This document shows, in pieces, positions 16,089-25,136 of a DNA stretch of 64,000 nucleotides. Position 1 is the first letter of the stretch, and every line of letters starts with the position of its first letter. The DNA comes from Pseudorhizobium pelagicum (GTDB lineage Bacteria > Pseudomonadota > Alphaproteobacteria > Rhizobiales > Rhizobiaceae). The stretch spans positions 189 through 64,188 of the forward strand of contig JOKI01000014.1 of assembly GCA_000722615.1 (NCBI GenBank), read 5' to 3'. The notes under the pieces were generated by a model. The model saw nothing but the letters and a program-made list of their open reading frames with translations. It searched no databases and had not been told where the DNA came from. A program made the position numbers and the translations under genes.

Positions 16089-16342
16089 CAGTTCCTGGCA
16101 AGCCAGTCCCGAAGCGCCTGATTGATGCGCGATTGCCAGCCCGGTCCCTGGGCTCGGAACTCTTCCAGCACATCCGCATCCAGACGGATCGTCGTTGATA
16201 CCTTCGTCTGCTGGCTTTTGGGACGCCCGCGCAGGACAGGGGCCTCAGCCAGTCTTTCCGACCAAGGGCTTTCCGTCAGATCCGGCGCATCGTCTTCAGG
16301 AACTGGCAAGCCGGGGGCCGTAGGCGGTCTGTTCTCGGTCAT
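16088..16342 (-). CDS. brnA: BrnA-type antitoxin
   Basis: An 84-residue protein. The C-terminal half is a ribbon-helix-helix domain (VSTTIRLDADVLEEFRAQGPGWQSRIN) ending ALRDWLARN, as in BrnA. The N-terminal half is acidic and Pro-rich and should be the toxin-wrapping region. In characterised BrnTA systems the antitoxin neutralises BrnT and the complex represses its own promoter. The start overlaps the end of brnT by 47 bases, so the genes are coupled with the toxin first. Confidence 0.9.
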   Translation of the reverse strand: MTENRPPTAPGLPVPEDDAPDLTESPWSERLAEAPVLRGRPKSQQTKVSTTIRLDADVLEEFRAQGPGWQSRINQALRDWLARN

Positions 16343-16574
16343 TGGCCTTCCTCATGCTGATGATCCGCTGGTCTGAACCACGGGGAGTCCAGACGACAAC
16401 CACCATCCGCGCACTCATGTATCCCACCGTGAAGAAGCGTGTCTCGCCGTAGTCGAACCTGTCGTCTTCGACCGTCAGATGCGGCCCGTCGAAAATCTCT
16501 CCGGCCGCAGCAAAGTCCAGACCTCTCTCGCGAAGGGCCTGGAGTCTCTTGGTCGGATCAAAGACAATCGCCAT
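16296..16574 (-). CDS. brnT: BrnT-type ribonuclease toxin
   Basis: A 92-residue protein beginning MAIVFDPTKRLQALRERGLDF, with the BrnT signatures EIFDGPHLTVEDDRFDYGETRF, GYMSARMVVVVWTPRG and the C-terminal IISMRKANDREQTAYG. BrnT has a RelE-like fold and cleaves RNA, arresting growth when the antitoxin is lost. The order toxin-antitoxin with overlapping ends matches the family. No mobile-element signs surround the pair. The ribosome site is weak, which may keep toxin yield low. Confidence 0.92.
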   Translation of the reverse strand: MAIVFDPTKRLQALRERGLDFAAAGEIFDGPHLTVEDDRFDYGETRFFTVGYMSARMVVVVWTPRGSDQRIISMRKANDREQTAYGPRLASS

Positions 16575-16703
16575 TATTGTTACTACAGAAAATAGCCGAT
16601 GACCAGCTATCTTTGCTGCAGATCATGGTCTCCGCAAGCGATGGCGTCGAGTAAGGGCGCCACACCCTCTTCTCCTATCAGGCAGAGGGTGTGGCAGAAG
16701 AAC

Positions 16704-17528
16704 TCAATCCCACTTCGGGGCGAGATGCCCGGGGTTGACGATGCGGCCGTCGGGACGGGCGAGCGCATGGATCGCCGCCATTTCGTCCTCGCTGAGCGCG
16801 AAGTCGAAGATGTGCAGGTTTTCTTGGAGCCGACTCTCGGTCGCGGTCTTCGACAGCGCGATCACGTCGTCCTGCTGCACGGCCCAGCGCAGCGCCACCT
16901 GCGCCGCCGACTTGCCGTGCTTGGCGCCGATGTCCTTCAGCACTTCGTCCTGCGGCACCTTGCCGTCGGCCATCAGGTAGTAGGCGGTCACCGACATGCC
17001 GGTCTTGCGGGCCTCCTCGATCACCTTGGTCTGGTCGAGATAGGGGTGGTATTCGACCTGGTTGGTGACGACGGGCGCATCCGACAGGCTGACGGCCTCC
17101 GCCATCAGGGCGGTGGAGAAGTTCGAGACGCCGATGTCGCGAACCTTGCCGGCCTCGCGCAGCTCGTTCAGCGCGCCCATGCGGTCGGCAAGCGGCATTT
17201 CGCTCTGCGGCCAGTGCAGCAGGAGAAGATCGACGTAGTCCGTCTTCAGCTTGGCAAGGCTCTCGTCCACGGAAGCGATGAAGGCGTCATGACCGACGCG
17301 GTCGACCCAGACCTTGGTGGTCAGGAAGATCTCGTCGCGGGGGACGCCGGACGACTTGAGCACATCGCCGACGGCCGCCTCGTTCTTGTAGATCTGGGCG
17401 GTATCGACATGCCGGAAGCCGAGCTTCAGGGCTTGCGGCAGAACCCGCTGAACGTCCTCGTCCGGCATGCGGAATGTGCCGAAGCCGAGGGCTGGAATAT
17501 GGGCGCCGTTTGCGCTGACAGTATGCAT
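16704..17528 (-). CDS. Aldo/keto reductase (2,5-diketo-D-gluconate reductase-like)
   Basis: A 274-residue NADPH-dependent oxidoreductase with the complete AKR catalytic set: Asp42, Tyr47, Lys72 and His105 (HVDTAQIY, TTKVW, LLLLHWPQ). Also visible are GVSNFSTALM and NQVEYHPYL, and the cofactor site ALSKTATESRLQENLHIF. Size and motifs fit the DkgA/DkgB group, which reduces aldehydes and diketogluconates in the cytosol. It lies 112 bases upstream of nothing else on its strand and is followed at 16659-16695 by a dyad (CCACACCCTC/GAGGGTGTGG) that may help end transcription. It could be co-transcribed with the MFS gene upstream. Confidence 0.92.
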   Translation of the reverse strand: MHTVSANGAHIPALGFGTFRMPDEDVQRVLPQALKLGFRHVDTAQIYKNEAAVGDVLKSSGVPRDEIFLTTKVWVDRVGHDAFIASVDESLAKLKTDYVDLLLLHWPQSEMPLADRMGALNELREAGKVRDIGVSNFSTALMAEAVSLSDAPVVTNQVEYHPYLDQTKVIEEARKTGMSVTAYYLMADGKVPQDEVLKDIGAKHGKSAAQVALRWAVQQDDVIALSKTATESRLQENLHIFDFALSEDEMAAIHALARPDGRIVNPGHLAPKWD

Positions 17529-17639
17529 GAAAAACTCCTTGGAAATGCACGGCTAGAAGCCGGAGGAAAGGCCCCCTCTACATGGGGCCGAACCGCCTCG
17601 CTTCAACCGGAATTATCGAGGCGATCCGAGTGAGGGCGC

Positions 17640-18815
17640 TCAGGCGATGGCGGCCGTGGCCTGCGCCTTGCGCCGTTCGCCCCGCATCGAGACGAGCGCG
17701 ATGATGATGGCCGCGACGGGGAAGAGGGCGGAGACATAGGGGATGAAGGCGAGCCCCGGTCCATGCTCGATGGCCAGTCCGCCGACCCAGGCGCCGAGTG
17801 CATTGCCGAGATTGAAGGCGGCGATGTTGAAGCTCGAGGCGAGCTGTTCGCCGGCACCCTCCGCCTTGCCGAGCACCCACATCTGCAGCGGCGCGACGGT
17901 CGCAAAGGCGGTGAGGCCGAGCAGGCCGACGAAGATCACGGTGAGCACGGGGCTGAGGAAGGCCACGGGCATCAGGGCGAGCGTCACGCCGAGCAGCGCG
18001 AGTGTCACCAGCACGGTCCGGCGCAGGTTGCGGTCGGCCAGCTTGCCGCCGAGCAGGTTGCCGGCGATCAGTCCCAGTCCGAAGACGAGCAGGATCGGCG
18101 AGACGGCGGCATCCGAAAGTCCGGCGACCTGCGTCAGGAGCGGCGCGATATAGGTGAACACCCCGAAGACGCCGGCATAGCCGAGCACGGTGGTCATGAG
18201 GCCGAGCAGCACCGGCAGGCGGGAGATCGCCTTCAGGTCCTGGCGCCAGTCGGAGGCCTCGGGCTTGCCCTCGTCCTTCGGCAGCAGCGCGGTGATCACG
18301 ACAAAGGCCGCCAGTCCGACGAGCGAGACCGCCCAGAAGGTCGAGCGCCAGCCGAACTGCTGTCCGAGCCAGGTGCCGAAGGGCACGCCGAGCACGGTGG
18401 CGACCGTCAGGCCGGTGAACATGATGGCGATTGCCGAGGCGCGCTTCTCCGGCGCGACGAGCTTTGTCGCGACGACCGAGCCGACGCCGAAGAAGGTGCC
18501 GTGCGCCAGTGCCGTGACGATGCGCGCCGCCATCAGGATCTCGTAACTGGGCGCCAGCGCGCAGATGATGTTGCCGACGATGAAGATCAGCATCAGACCG
18601 GCGAGCACCGTCTTGCGCGGCCAGCGGCCGGTCAGGATCGTCAGCGTCGGCGCGCCGAAGACGACGCCGAGCGCATAGCCGGAGATCAGCAGGCCCGCGG
18701 TGGCGATCGAGACGCCCATGTCGGCCCCGACTTCCCGGAGCAGGCCCATGATGACGAATTCGGTGACGCCGATGCCGAAGGCGCCGGCGGTGAGGGCATA
18801 GAGTGCGAGAGGCAT
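17640..18815 (-). CDS. MFS transporter, drug/sugar efflux type (AraJ/YdhP-like)
   Basis: A 391-residue inner-membrane protein with 12 predicted spans, opening MPLALYALTAGAFGIGVTEFV, which is the signature of the DHA1 AraJ/YdhP subgroup. The loop 2-3 motif appears as GRWPRKTVLAG. ATG 18815 has an AGGAAAC ribosome site; the open frame upstream overlaps the regulator's control region and is rejected. It is divergent from a LysR regulator that very probably controls it, and precedes an aldo/keto reductase on the same strand. Substrate unknown; sugars or drugs are exported by characterised relatives. Confidence 0.92.
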   Translation of the reverse strand: MPLALYALTAGAFGIGVTEFVIMGLLREVGADMGVSIATAGLLISGYALGVVFGAPTLTILTGRWPRKTVLAGLMLIFIVGNIICALAPSYEILMAARIVTALAHGTFFGVGSVVATKLVAPEKRASAIAIMFTGLTVATVLGVPFGTWLGQQFGWRSTFWAVSLVGLAAFVVITALLPKDEGKPEASDWRQDLKAISRLPVLLGLMTTVLGYAGVFGVFTYIAPLLTQVAGLSDAAVSPILLVFGLGLIAGNLLGGKLADRNLRRTVLVTLALLGVTLALMPVAFLSPVLTVIFVGLLGLTAFATVAPLQMWVLGKAEGAGEQLASSFNIAAFNLGNALGAWVGGLAIEHGPGLAFIPYVSALFPVAAIIIALVSMRGERRKAQATAAIA

Positions 18816-18863
18816 AGTTTCCTCGTTCGGTTGGAGTGTTGCCGAACAGATAGACCCATGTGC

Positions 18864-18878
18864 ATCTGTGATGTAGAT
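18864..18878. promoter_or_regulatory. Candidate LysR operator (T-N11-A dyad)
   Basis: ATCT-N7-AGAT in the gap between the MFS start (18815) and the LysR start (18916). It contains the T-N11-A core that LysR-family regulators bind. Confidence 0.5.
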
Positions 18879-18915
18879 TGTCGGGAGGAACAGCATCTAT
18901 GAACCGGGTTCACGA

Positions 18916-19821
18916 ATGGCGCGCATCGACATCAACCGCTCCGGCGAGATGGAAGTCTTCGTCCGCGTCGTCGAAAGCGGCGGCTTCTCGGCGGCCGCCC
19001 GCAGCCTGTCGCTCACGCCTTCGGCGGTCAGCAAGCTCATCAGCCGGCTGGAAAAGCGCCTCGGGGCCCGGCTGATCAGCCGCTCGACGCGCCACCTGCA
19101 GCTGACCCCGGAGGGGCGGGAGTTCTTCGAACGCTCCACGGCGGTGCTGGCCGGCATCGAGGATGCCGAGCGCGCCGCGGGCTCGGCGGTGGAGGCGGTC
19201 GGCCGCATCCGCTTCAACAGCAGCTCCGTCTACTGCGCCCATGTCCTCAACCCGCTGCTGCCGGAGTTTCTGGCGCTCTATCCGGGCGTCACGCTCGATA
19301 TCGCCCAGACCGACGTCGTCATCGACCTGCTCGCCGACCACGCCGATGTCGCCGTCCGCACCGGGCCCTTGAAGAGCTCCAGCCTGATGGCCCGCAAGCT
19401 CGGCCAGACGCGTCTGATCGTGGCGGCATCGCCGGCCTATCTCGAGCGCTTCGGGACGCCGCAGCATCCCTCCGAACTGGCGCACCACAATCTCCTGCGC
19501 TTCGCCTATACCCGCAGTGTTCGCGACTGGGCCTTCCGCGTCGACGGCGAACCCCATGCGGTCACCCCCGCCGGCACCGTGCAGGTCAACGACGGGGAGG
19601 GCATGCGCCAGCTGGCGCTTGCCGGCGTCGGCATCGTCCGCATGGGTGCCTTCGTCATCCGCGAGGACATCCGCGCCGGTCGGTTGGTGCCGATCCTTGA
19701 GGACTTCAGCGCCGGCGACGAGGAGGACTTCTACGCCATCTACGTCGGGCAGGGCGGCCCGCTGCCGTCGCGCGTGCGGGCGCTCCTGGATTTTCTGGCG
19801 GAACGCGGCAAGGTGTCATAG
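18916..19821 (+). CDS. LysR-family transcriptional regulator
   Basis: A 301-residue regulator. The N-terminal winged helix-turn-helix is clear (MEVFVRVVESGGFSAAARSL, SLTPSAVSKLISRLEKRLG, RLISRSTRHLQLTPEG). The effector-binding region follows from about residue 95 (VGRIRFNSSSVYCAHVLNPL, then DVAVRTGPLKSSSL). The pattern fits the large AaeR/DsdC-like subgroup that controls a divergent permease or oxidoreductase. The GGGAGGAAC ribosome site precedes the ATG. The divergent MFS gene is the likely target, with activation by an unknown ligand. Confidence 0.93.
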   Translation: MARIDINRSGEMEVFVRVVESGGFSAAARSLSLTPSAVSKLISRLEKRLGARLISRSTRHLQLTPEGREFFERSTAVLAGIEDAERAAGSAVEAVGRIRFNSSSVYCAHVLNPLLPEFLALYPGVTLDIAQTDVVIDLLADHADVAVRTGPLKSSSLMARKLGQTRLIVAASPAYLERFGTPQHPSELAHHNLLRFAYTRSVRDWAFRVDGEPHAVTPAGTVQVNDGEGMRQLALAGVGIVRMGAFVIREDIRAGRLVPILEDFSAGDEEDFYAIYVGQGGPLPSRVRALLDFLAERGKVS

Positions 19822-19950
19822 AAACGTCACTGATCGAGTCCCTTGCCTTGCCGAAGAGCATCGGAGCCGCCGTCCCCTGTCCAAACCGGAACTGGCAGGG
19901 CCACTGCGACTCTGGCGGGGGGCTCGCAACAGTCTGCCGGAGACATCCAC

Positions 19951-20328
19951 ATGAGCAACACGCATCAAGATGCCGCCGCCCGCCTGCGTGACGAGGTCCA
20001 GACGGCCGGTGCCGATACCGCGGTGGTCGCCGTATCCGATATCCGTCTGCTGCTCGATCGCTGCGAGGCGCTGGAGCGCGATCATGATCACCTGCAGCGC
20101 CGCGCCGCCAAGGCCCTGGCCATGCTGGATGCCGCGACCGTGTTCCTGAAGGCCTATGGCGAGAAGTACCGCAACTTCGCCAGCGGCGGCATCCGGCCCA
20201 CCGCCATCCTGCAAAGCGAGGTCAAGGTGATGTGGGCGGTCTTTAAGGAATTCCGCGACCCGACGGAAAGCGAGGAGCAGGCCGATTCCGTCCGGGACCT
20301 GTGGTCGGGAAACAGGGCCGGAGGCTGA
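19951..20328 (+). CDS. Hypothetical coiled-coil protein
   Basis: A 125-residue soluble protein; ATG 19951 follows CCGGAGA. A helical central region (VSDIRLLLDRCEALERDHDHLQRRAAKALA) reads as a coiled coil. The C-terminal half is acidic with VMWAVFKEFRDPTES. No signal peptide or catalytic motif. It lies 129 bases after the LysR gene and 127 before the diguanylate cyclase, so it probably has its own promoter. Function unknown. Confidence 0.65.
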   Translation: MSNTHQDAAARLRDEVQTAGADTAVVAVSDIRLLLDRCEALERDHDHLQRRAAKALAMLDAATVFLKAYGEKYRNFASGGIRPTAILQSEVKVMWAVFKEFRDPTESEEQADSVRDLWSGNRAGG

Positions 20329-20455
20329 TCGCCGGCATCCAGCGGCCAGCACCTCCACACCGCCATGACCCAGGGCTCACCGGTGCGAAAACCCTGTTTA
20401 CGGCTTGGAAAGCATTGTGGCGTAACGCTGGAGCTTTCGAATTTCAGGAAAATTC

Positions 20456-22177
20456 ATGAACCGGCTGGCCAAATGGAAACGTGGTCTACTCATCGCAGTT
20501 GCCTGCGGGATTCTCGCTGTCAACAGCGCGGTCCTCTACGCCAGCTTGACCAGCCTTGTTGAGACGGCGAACCGGGTCAAGCATTCGCTGGACGTCAAGG
20601 ACGAGCTTGCCCAGGTCGCCTTCGAGATGGCGAGCGCGGAATCGGGTCAGCGCGGCTATATCCTGACTGCCAACATCCGCTATCTCGACCCCTACTACAG
20701 AGCCACCAACAGGGTTCAGGGCCGGTTGGACCGTCTCCGGGAGCTTCTGGTCGACGACGAACAGCAGTTCGCCAAGGTCGAGCAGATCGACCAGCTGATC
20801 GCGCAGAAGTTCGCCGAAATGGCGGAAACGATTGACGCCCAGAGCATGGGCAGCTCGACCGAGGCGGCAGAGCTTGTGCGCCGAAACCGTGGAGAGGGGA
20901 TTGCCCGCCAGTTCCACGAAACGATCGGCGCCATGGAAACCAACGAGGAAAGCACGCTGGCCGAACGGCAGCAGGAGGCCGACGTCGCCCGCCAGGCGGC
21001 CTTCTTCACGCTTGCCGGCTTCGTGGCCACCATCGCCGCACTTCTGGCCATCCTGTATTACCTCACCAAGCGCGAGATGAACCGCAAGATCCAGGCGTCC
21101 GAGGAGCTCGAAGTCCTCGCCGCCCAGCTCCAGGAACGGCAGGACAACCTCGTGCGCGAGCGCAACGAGGTCGCGCAGCTGAACGAGGCCAGCAACTTCC
21201 TGCAGAGCTGCGAGGACATGGCGGAGATTTCGGCCGTCATGGGCCCCTTCCTGCAGAAGATGTTCCCCGGCCACGCCGGCACCATCTACACCACGGCACC
21301 GTCCAGGAACCGTCTCGATCTCCTGAGCGCCTGGGGAGAAGCTGACGGCGATGCGCCGCAGCATTTCGCGCCCCAGCAGTGCTGGGGCTTGCGCCGCGGA
21401 CAGGTCCACATGCATTCGGCCGACGACGTGTCGCCGTGCTGCGAGCATTTCTGCGTCGATAGCAAGTTCGAAGCCACCCTGTGCATCCCCCTCAGCGCGC
21501 ATGGCGAAACGCTTGGCCTGCTGACCCTGGTCCATGATGACGCGGCCCGGCAGGACAAGGACGAGGACATTCGCCGGCGCGCGGAAATGGTGGCCCGCCA
21601 GGTCGGCCTGACGCTCTCCAACATCCGCCTGCGCGAAAGCCTGCGCGACCAGTCGATCCGCGACCCGATGACGAAGGCCTACAACCGCCGTCATCTCGAG
21701 GCCGTCGTCGAAAAGGAATTCGCACGGGCGGAACGGTTCAAGCGGCCGCTCAGCATCGCCATGCTCGATATCGACCACTTCAAGCGCTACAACGACACGC
21801 ATGGACACCAGGCCGGCGATGCGGCGCTGATCGCCGTCAGCCAGCACATCCAGTCCAGCCTGCGCGCCACCGACTGGCTGTTCCGCTACGGCGGCGAGGA
21901 GTTCCTGATCCTGTTGAGCGAAGCCGATGCGGCGGACGCGTCCACGCGTCTCGATGCCATGCGGGCCTCGATCTCGGAGCTGGGCGTGATGATCGACGGC
22001 GTGCCGCTGCCGCATGTGACCGTTTCCTGCGGTGTGGCCGTGCTCATCGCGCATGGGGAAACCTTCGACGAGCTGGTCGCTGCCGCCGACGAAGCCCTCT
22101 ATGAGGCCAAGAAGTCGGGCCGCAACCAGGTCAAGCTCGCAGCCGATAGCGCACCGAAGATGACGCTGATCGCCTAG
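20456..22177 (+). CDS. CHASE3-GAF-GGDEF diguanylate cyclase
   Basis: A 573-residue membrane sensor. TM1 (about 11-31) and TM2 (about 183-203) flank a periplasmic CHASE3 domain (VKDELAQVAFEMASAESGQRG, YYRATNRVQGRLDRL). A coiled coil leads to a GAF domain (about 255-400) that is Cys-rich (CWGLRRGQVHMH, SPCCEHFCVDSKF). The GGDEF domain has an intact active site GGEEF (479-483) and an inhibitory site RATD (470-473) at the proper five-residue spacing. It should make cyclic di-GMP from GTP with product inhibition. The Cys-rich GAF may bind a metal or respond to redox state. No EAL domain. The gene stands alone on its strand. Confidence 0.94.
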   Translation: MNRLAKWKRGLLIAVACGILAVNSAVLYASLTSLVETANRVKHSLDVKDELAQVAFEMASAESGQRGYILTANIRYLDPYYRATNRVQGRLDRLRELLVDDEQQFAKVEQIDQLIAQKFAEMAETIDAQSMGSSTEAAELVRRNRGEGIARQFHETIGAMETNEESTLAERQQEADVARQAAFFTLAGFVATIAALLAILYYLTKREMNRKIQASEELEVLAAQLQERQDNLVRERNEVAQLNEASNFLQSCEDMAEISAVMGPFLQKMFPGHAGTIYTTAPSRNRLDLLSAWGEADGDAPQHFAPQQCWGLRRGQVHMHSADDVSPCCEHFCVDSKFEATLCIPLSAHGETLGLLTLVHDDAARQDKDEDIRRRAEMVARQVGLTLSNIRLRESLRDQSIRDPMTKAYNRRHLEAVVEKEFARAERFKRPLSIAMLDIDHFKRYNDTHGHQAGDAALIAVSQHIQSSLRATDWLFRYGGEEFLILLSEADAADASTRLDAMRASISELGVMIDGVPLPHVTVSCGVAVLIAHGETFDELVAAADEALYEAKKSGRNQVKLAADSAPKMTLIA

Positions 22178-22195
22178 AGCGGCAGCATCGGCAGC

Positions 22196-23650
22196 CTAGA
22201 CGACAGCCTTGCGGCGGAATTTCCTGCGCAGGAAGTGGGACGGGCTGTAGTCGACGCCCGCCGGCCGCTCCGGATCGGTGACGTCGGATTCGGCCACCAT
22301 TTCCTCGTCGGCGGTCAGCTCCCGCATCTCGATCGGCCGCAGCCCCCGCCCGTGGTCGCGGTTCAGCCGGTCGATGAGGCCGATCAGCGAGCCATTCGTG
22401 GCGCGCAGCGCTTCCTCGATCTCCTCCGGCGTGCGGGCCAGATGCTCCGCCAGCAACCCCTGGCGCTCGCGAAGGATGCTCTGGCGCAGCTCCGCCTGGT
22501 CCTCGCCCGCCTCGATGATGACGTCGCATTCGGTATCGTAGCCCATCGAGCGGTTGTTCAGATTGGCCGAGCCGATCTTCAGGATACGGTCGTCGGCAAT
22601 CATCAGCTTGGCGTGCACATAGATGGAGGTTTCCGCCTCGTTGACCGGATAGAAGATCCGGAAGCGGTCGTGCCGGTCGGCCTCCCTCACCAGCTTCATC
22701 ATCCGGATGCGGGCCGAATCCATGGTCTTGGCTTCCAGCCAGCCGTCCGCCGTCTCCGGGTTGATGATGACGATCTCCGGCCCGTCCGGCTCCTCGAGGC
22801 GCTTGGCGATCGCGCGCGCGATCCGCCGCGAGGCGAAATACTGGCTCTCGATGTAGAGCGATTCCTTGGCCGCTGCGATGATCGCCAGCGTCGCGGTCTC
22901 GATCTCGGCGATCTGCTTGCGGTCCTGGTATTCCGGCGCCGTGCGGGCAATGCCGACGTCGATCTCCCGGTATTCAACCGCAAGGTCGTCCGGCCAGGCG
23001 TCGCTGTCGACCGTCTGCGGCTCCAGCTTTTCCTCCGTGGCCATCTGCCAGCGGTTGCGGGCAAGCTCGGCAAGCGCCGCCGCTGCCGGTCCCGAGCAGC
23101 AGGAGGTGGCGTCGTGCCAGGGAGCCTCCTCCTTGCCGCGCGGCGAACGGCGGGCAGGATGGTATTCCAGGTGCTCGCGGGTATCCCAGCGGCAGATCGT
23201 CATGTCGATGCCGCCGCAGAAGGCCACCTGGTCGTCGATGACGAGCAGCTTCATGTGGTGCGCGGCCAGCGAGGGGTGGGCGCCGTCGAGCTTCAGGTGG
23301 ATGCGCTTGTTGAAGATCCAGCGCAGCAGGTAGAAGGGCGTCTCGCCGCGGGTGATCGAGGCGATCAGCCCGATGTCCCACTTCAGGATGCGGATGTCGA
23401 GATCCGCGTTGTCCTTCGCCAGCGAGTTGAGGAAGCGCCCGAGCTTGTCGGGCTTCTGGGCGTTCTCGTTGTCCGGCTCGAGGCGGATGCGCGTGTCGAA
23501 GTCCCAGCCGATCATGTAGATCGACCGCTTCGCCTTCAGCATCGATTGCTTGGCCAGCCGGAAGAAGTCGGCCGCGTCGATGATGACGGAGAAGCGGTCG
23601 GCCCGTGCCACCCGCCAGCAGCTCTCGCCCTCGGACAAAATCGAAGTCAT
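22196..23650 (-). CDS. Phospholipase D-family protein with two HKD motifs
   Basis: A 484-residue soluble protein. Both HxKx4D motifs are complete: His132/Lys134/Asp139 (HHMKLLVIDD, followed by CGGIDM) and His346/Lys348/Asp353 (VHAKLMIADD, followed by KIGSANLNNRS). The N-terminal WRVARADRFSVIIDAADFF and DFDTRIRL match bacterial PLD-like proteins, which hydrolyse or transfer phosphatidyl groups. There is no signal peptide. A strong EcfG-type promoter lies about 70-95 bases upstream, suggesting membrane-lipid change during general stress. It is convergent with the cyclase gene (18-base gap). Confidence 0.93.
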   Translation of the reverse strand: MTSILSEGESCWRVARADRFSVIIDAADFFRLAKQSMLKAKRSIYMIGWDFDTRIRLEPDNENAQKPDKLGRFLNSLAKDNADLDIRILKWDIGLIASITRGETPFYLLRWIFNKRIHLKLDGAHPSLAAHHMKLLVIDDQVAFCGGIDMTICRWDTREHLEYHPARRSPRGKEEAPWHDATSCCSGPAAAALAELARNRWQMATEEKLEPQTVDSDAWPDDLAVEYREIDVGIARTAPEYQDRKQIAEIETATLAIIAAAKESLYIESQYFASRRIARAIAKRLEEPDGPEIVIINPETADGWLEAKTMDSARIRMMKLVREADRHDRFRIFYPVNEAETSIYVHAKLMIADDRILKIGSANLNNRSMGYDTECDVIIEAGEDQAELRQSILRERQGLLAEHLARTPEEIEEALRATNGSLIGLIDRLNRDHGRGLRPIEMRELTADEEMVAESDVTDPERPAGVDYSPSHFLRRKFRRKAVV

Positions 23651-23721
23651 GTCGTGTCAGCCCCCCAGTGATGCCCGCTCGATGATGATGATGTCTCGTG
23701 TCGCGCAAAAGACAGGGCGGG

Positions 23722-23746
23722 AACGTTTGACCGCCATGCGAGTTCC
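23722..23746 (-). promoter_or_regulatory. EcfG-type promoter of the phospholipase D gene, possibly bidirectional
   Basis: Read on the minus strand: GGAAC (23746-23742), 16 bases, CGTT (23725-23722), an exact match to the EcfG/RpoE2 consensus. Read on the plus strand, GGAAC (23720-23724)-N17-GTT (23742) also fits, so one element could drive both the phospholipase gene and the small membrane gene at 23902. Confidence 0.65.
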
Positions 23747-23901
23747 GTGATCATCACCACCCTCCGTTGATCCTCCGGAAGATGATCCGCCATCAGCAGG
23801 ACGCATTGTTGCGCTGAATGGATCCCGGCGGCAGCTTGGGCACGAGGCCCGGACTGCCCGCTATCCGTGGATGTGTTGTGCGTTCCAACCCGGAGATCCT
23901 G

Positions 23902-24057
23902 ATGCGCTGGCCTTTTCTGCTGTTCCTCCTCTTCCTGCTCGGTTCCGTCCTCAGCCTCGTGCTGATCGACCGGGTCGGTACCTCCCGTCTGGAGTTCGGG
24001 CCCAACGAGGCCGTCAATCCCCGCAATCCCCTGCTTCCCGCCCCGGCGCGCTCCTGA
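23902..24057 (+). CDS. Small single-span membrane protein
   Basis: A 51-residue protein: MRWPFLLFLLFLLGSVLSLV forms one membrane helix, followed by a polar tail (LIDRVGTSRLEFGPNEAVNP) with many prolines. ATG 23902 follows CGGAG. It might be membrane-anchored with the tail outside. It lies divergent from the phospholipase D gene, possibly on a shared stress promoter. No family recognised. Confidence 0.55.
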   Translation: MRWPFLLFLLFLLGSVLSLVLIDRVGTSRLEFGPNEAVNPRNPLLPAPARS

Positions 24058-24247
24058 CGCCCCTTCCGTCGCATGATATTTTGTGATGCACCGATAGCTT
24101 TCGCTGCTGGACCTTCGCAAAACCGTTGCAAATCAAGGTGTCTGCGCAAGAGGGCCTGCGCGGCGGCTTGCCTCCGGCTGGAAGAAACCCCTTGACCTCG
24201 GCAAGGCCGGCGGCCTTCACTCCCGCCGAAAGCGCAAGGAGACCCGC

Positions 24248-25126
24248 ATGCCCGTCAATACCGCACCGCGTACCCAGACCTTCACCTATGTCGAAGGCGA
24301 ATGGCTGGAAGGCAACCCGCCGCTGATCGGCCCCACCTCGCACGCCATGTGGCTGGGCTCCACGGTGTTCGACGGCGCCCGCTGGTTCGACGGCATGTCG
24401 CCGGATCTCGACCTGCACTGCCAGCGTGTCAACCGCTCCGCCACCAACATGGGCATGAAGCCGGTGATGGCCGCCGAGGAGATCGAGCGGCTGGCGCTGG
24501 AAGGCGTCAGGAAATTCGACGGCAAGACCGCCATCTACATCAAGCCGATGTACTGGTCCGAGCACGGCACGTCCTACAGCGTCGTCGCCCCCGATCCGGA
24601 ATCGACCCGCTTCGCGCTCTGCCTCTTCGAGGCGCCGATGCACACGGCAAAGCCCTCGTCGCTGACGGTCTCCCCCTACCGCCGCCCCAACCCGGAAGTG
24701 GCCATGACCGGCGCCAAGACCGGCAGCCTCTATCCCAACAGCGGCCGCATGATCATCGAGGCGCGTCAGCGCGGCTTCGACAATGCGCTCGCCCGCGACA
24801 TGAACGGCAATGTCGCCGAAACCGCCTCCTCCAACATCTTCATGGTCAGGGACGGCGTGGTCATGACCCCGGTCCCCAACGGCACCTTCCTCGCCGGCAT
24901 CACCCGCTCGCGCGTCATCACGCTCCTGCGCCAGGCCGGCTTCGATGTGCGGGAAGTCAGCCTCACGGTCGAGGATTTCCGCAACGCCGACGAGATCTTC
25001 ACCTCCGGCAACTACTCGAAGATCGTGCCGGTGACGAAGCTCGACGACCGCGAGTTCCAGGAAGGCCCGGTCGCCCGCAAGGCGCTGGAACTCTACATGG
25101 ACTGGGCCCGCTCCACGGCCGCCTGA
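24248..25126 (+). CDS. ilvE: Branched-chain amino acid aminotransferase (class IV)
   Basis: A 292-residue fold-type IV PLP enzyme of normal length. The PLP lysine is Lys157 in MTGAKTGSLYPNS, and Glu191 (NVAETASSNIFMV) contacts the cofactor ring nitrogen. Other family features are GSTVFDGARWFDG near the N-terminus and GITRSRVITLLRQ with DEIFTSGNYSKIVPV near the C-terminus. It should interconvert branched-chain amino acids and their 2-oxo acids with glutamate/2-oxoglutarate. The K-TG-SLYP variant of the lysine loop differs from the usual KTGGNY of IlvE, so a D-amino-acid or other class IV role is possible. AAGGAG ribosome site; monocistronic. Confidence 0.88.
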   Translation: MPVNTAPRTQTFTYVEGEWLEGNPPLIGPTSHAMWLGSTVFDGARWFDGMSPDLDLHCQRVNRSATNMGMKPVMAAEEIERLALEGVRKFDGKTAIYIKPMYWSEHGTSYSVVAPDPESTRFALCLFEAPMHTAKPSSLTVSPYRRPNPEVAMTGAKTGSLYPNSGRMIIEARQRGFDNALARDMNGNVAETASSNIFMVRDGVVMTPVPNGTFLAGITRSRVITLLRQAGFDVREVSLTVEDFRNADEIFTSGNYSKIVPVTKLDDREFQEGPVARKALELYMDWARSTAA

Positions 25127-25136
25127 TAGGCTGCTT

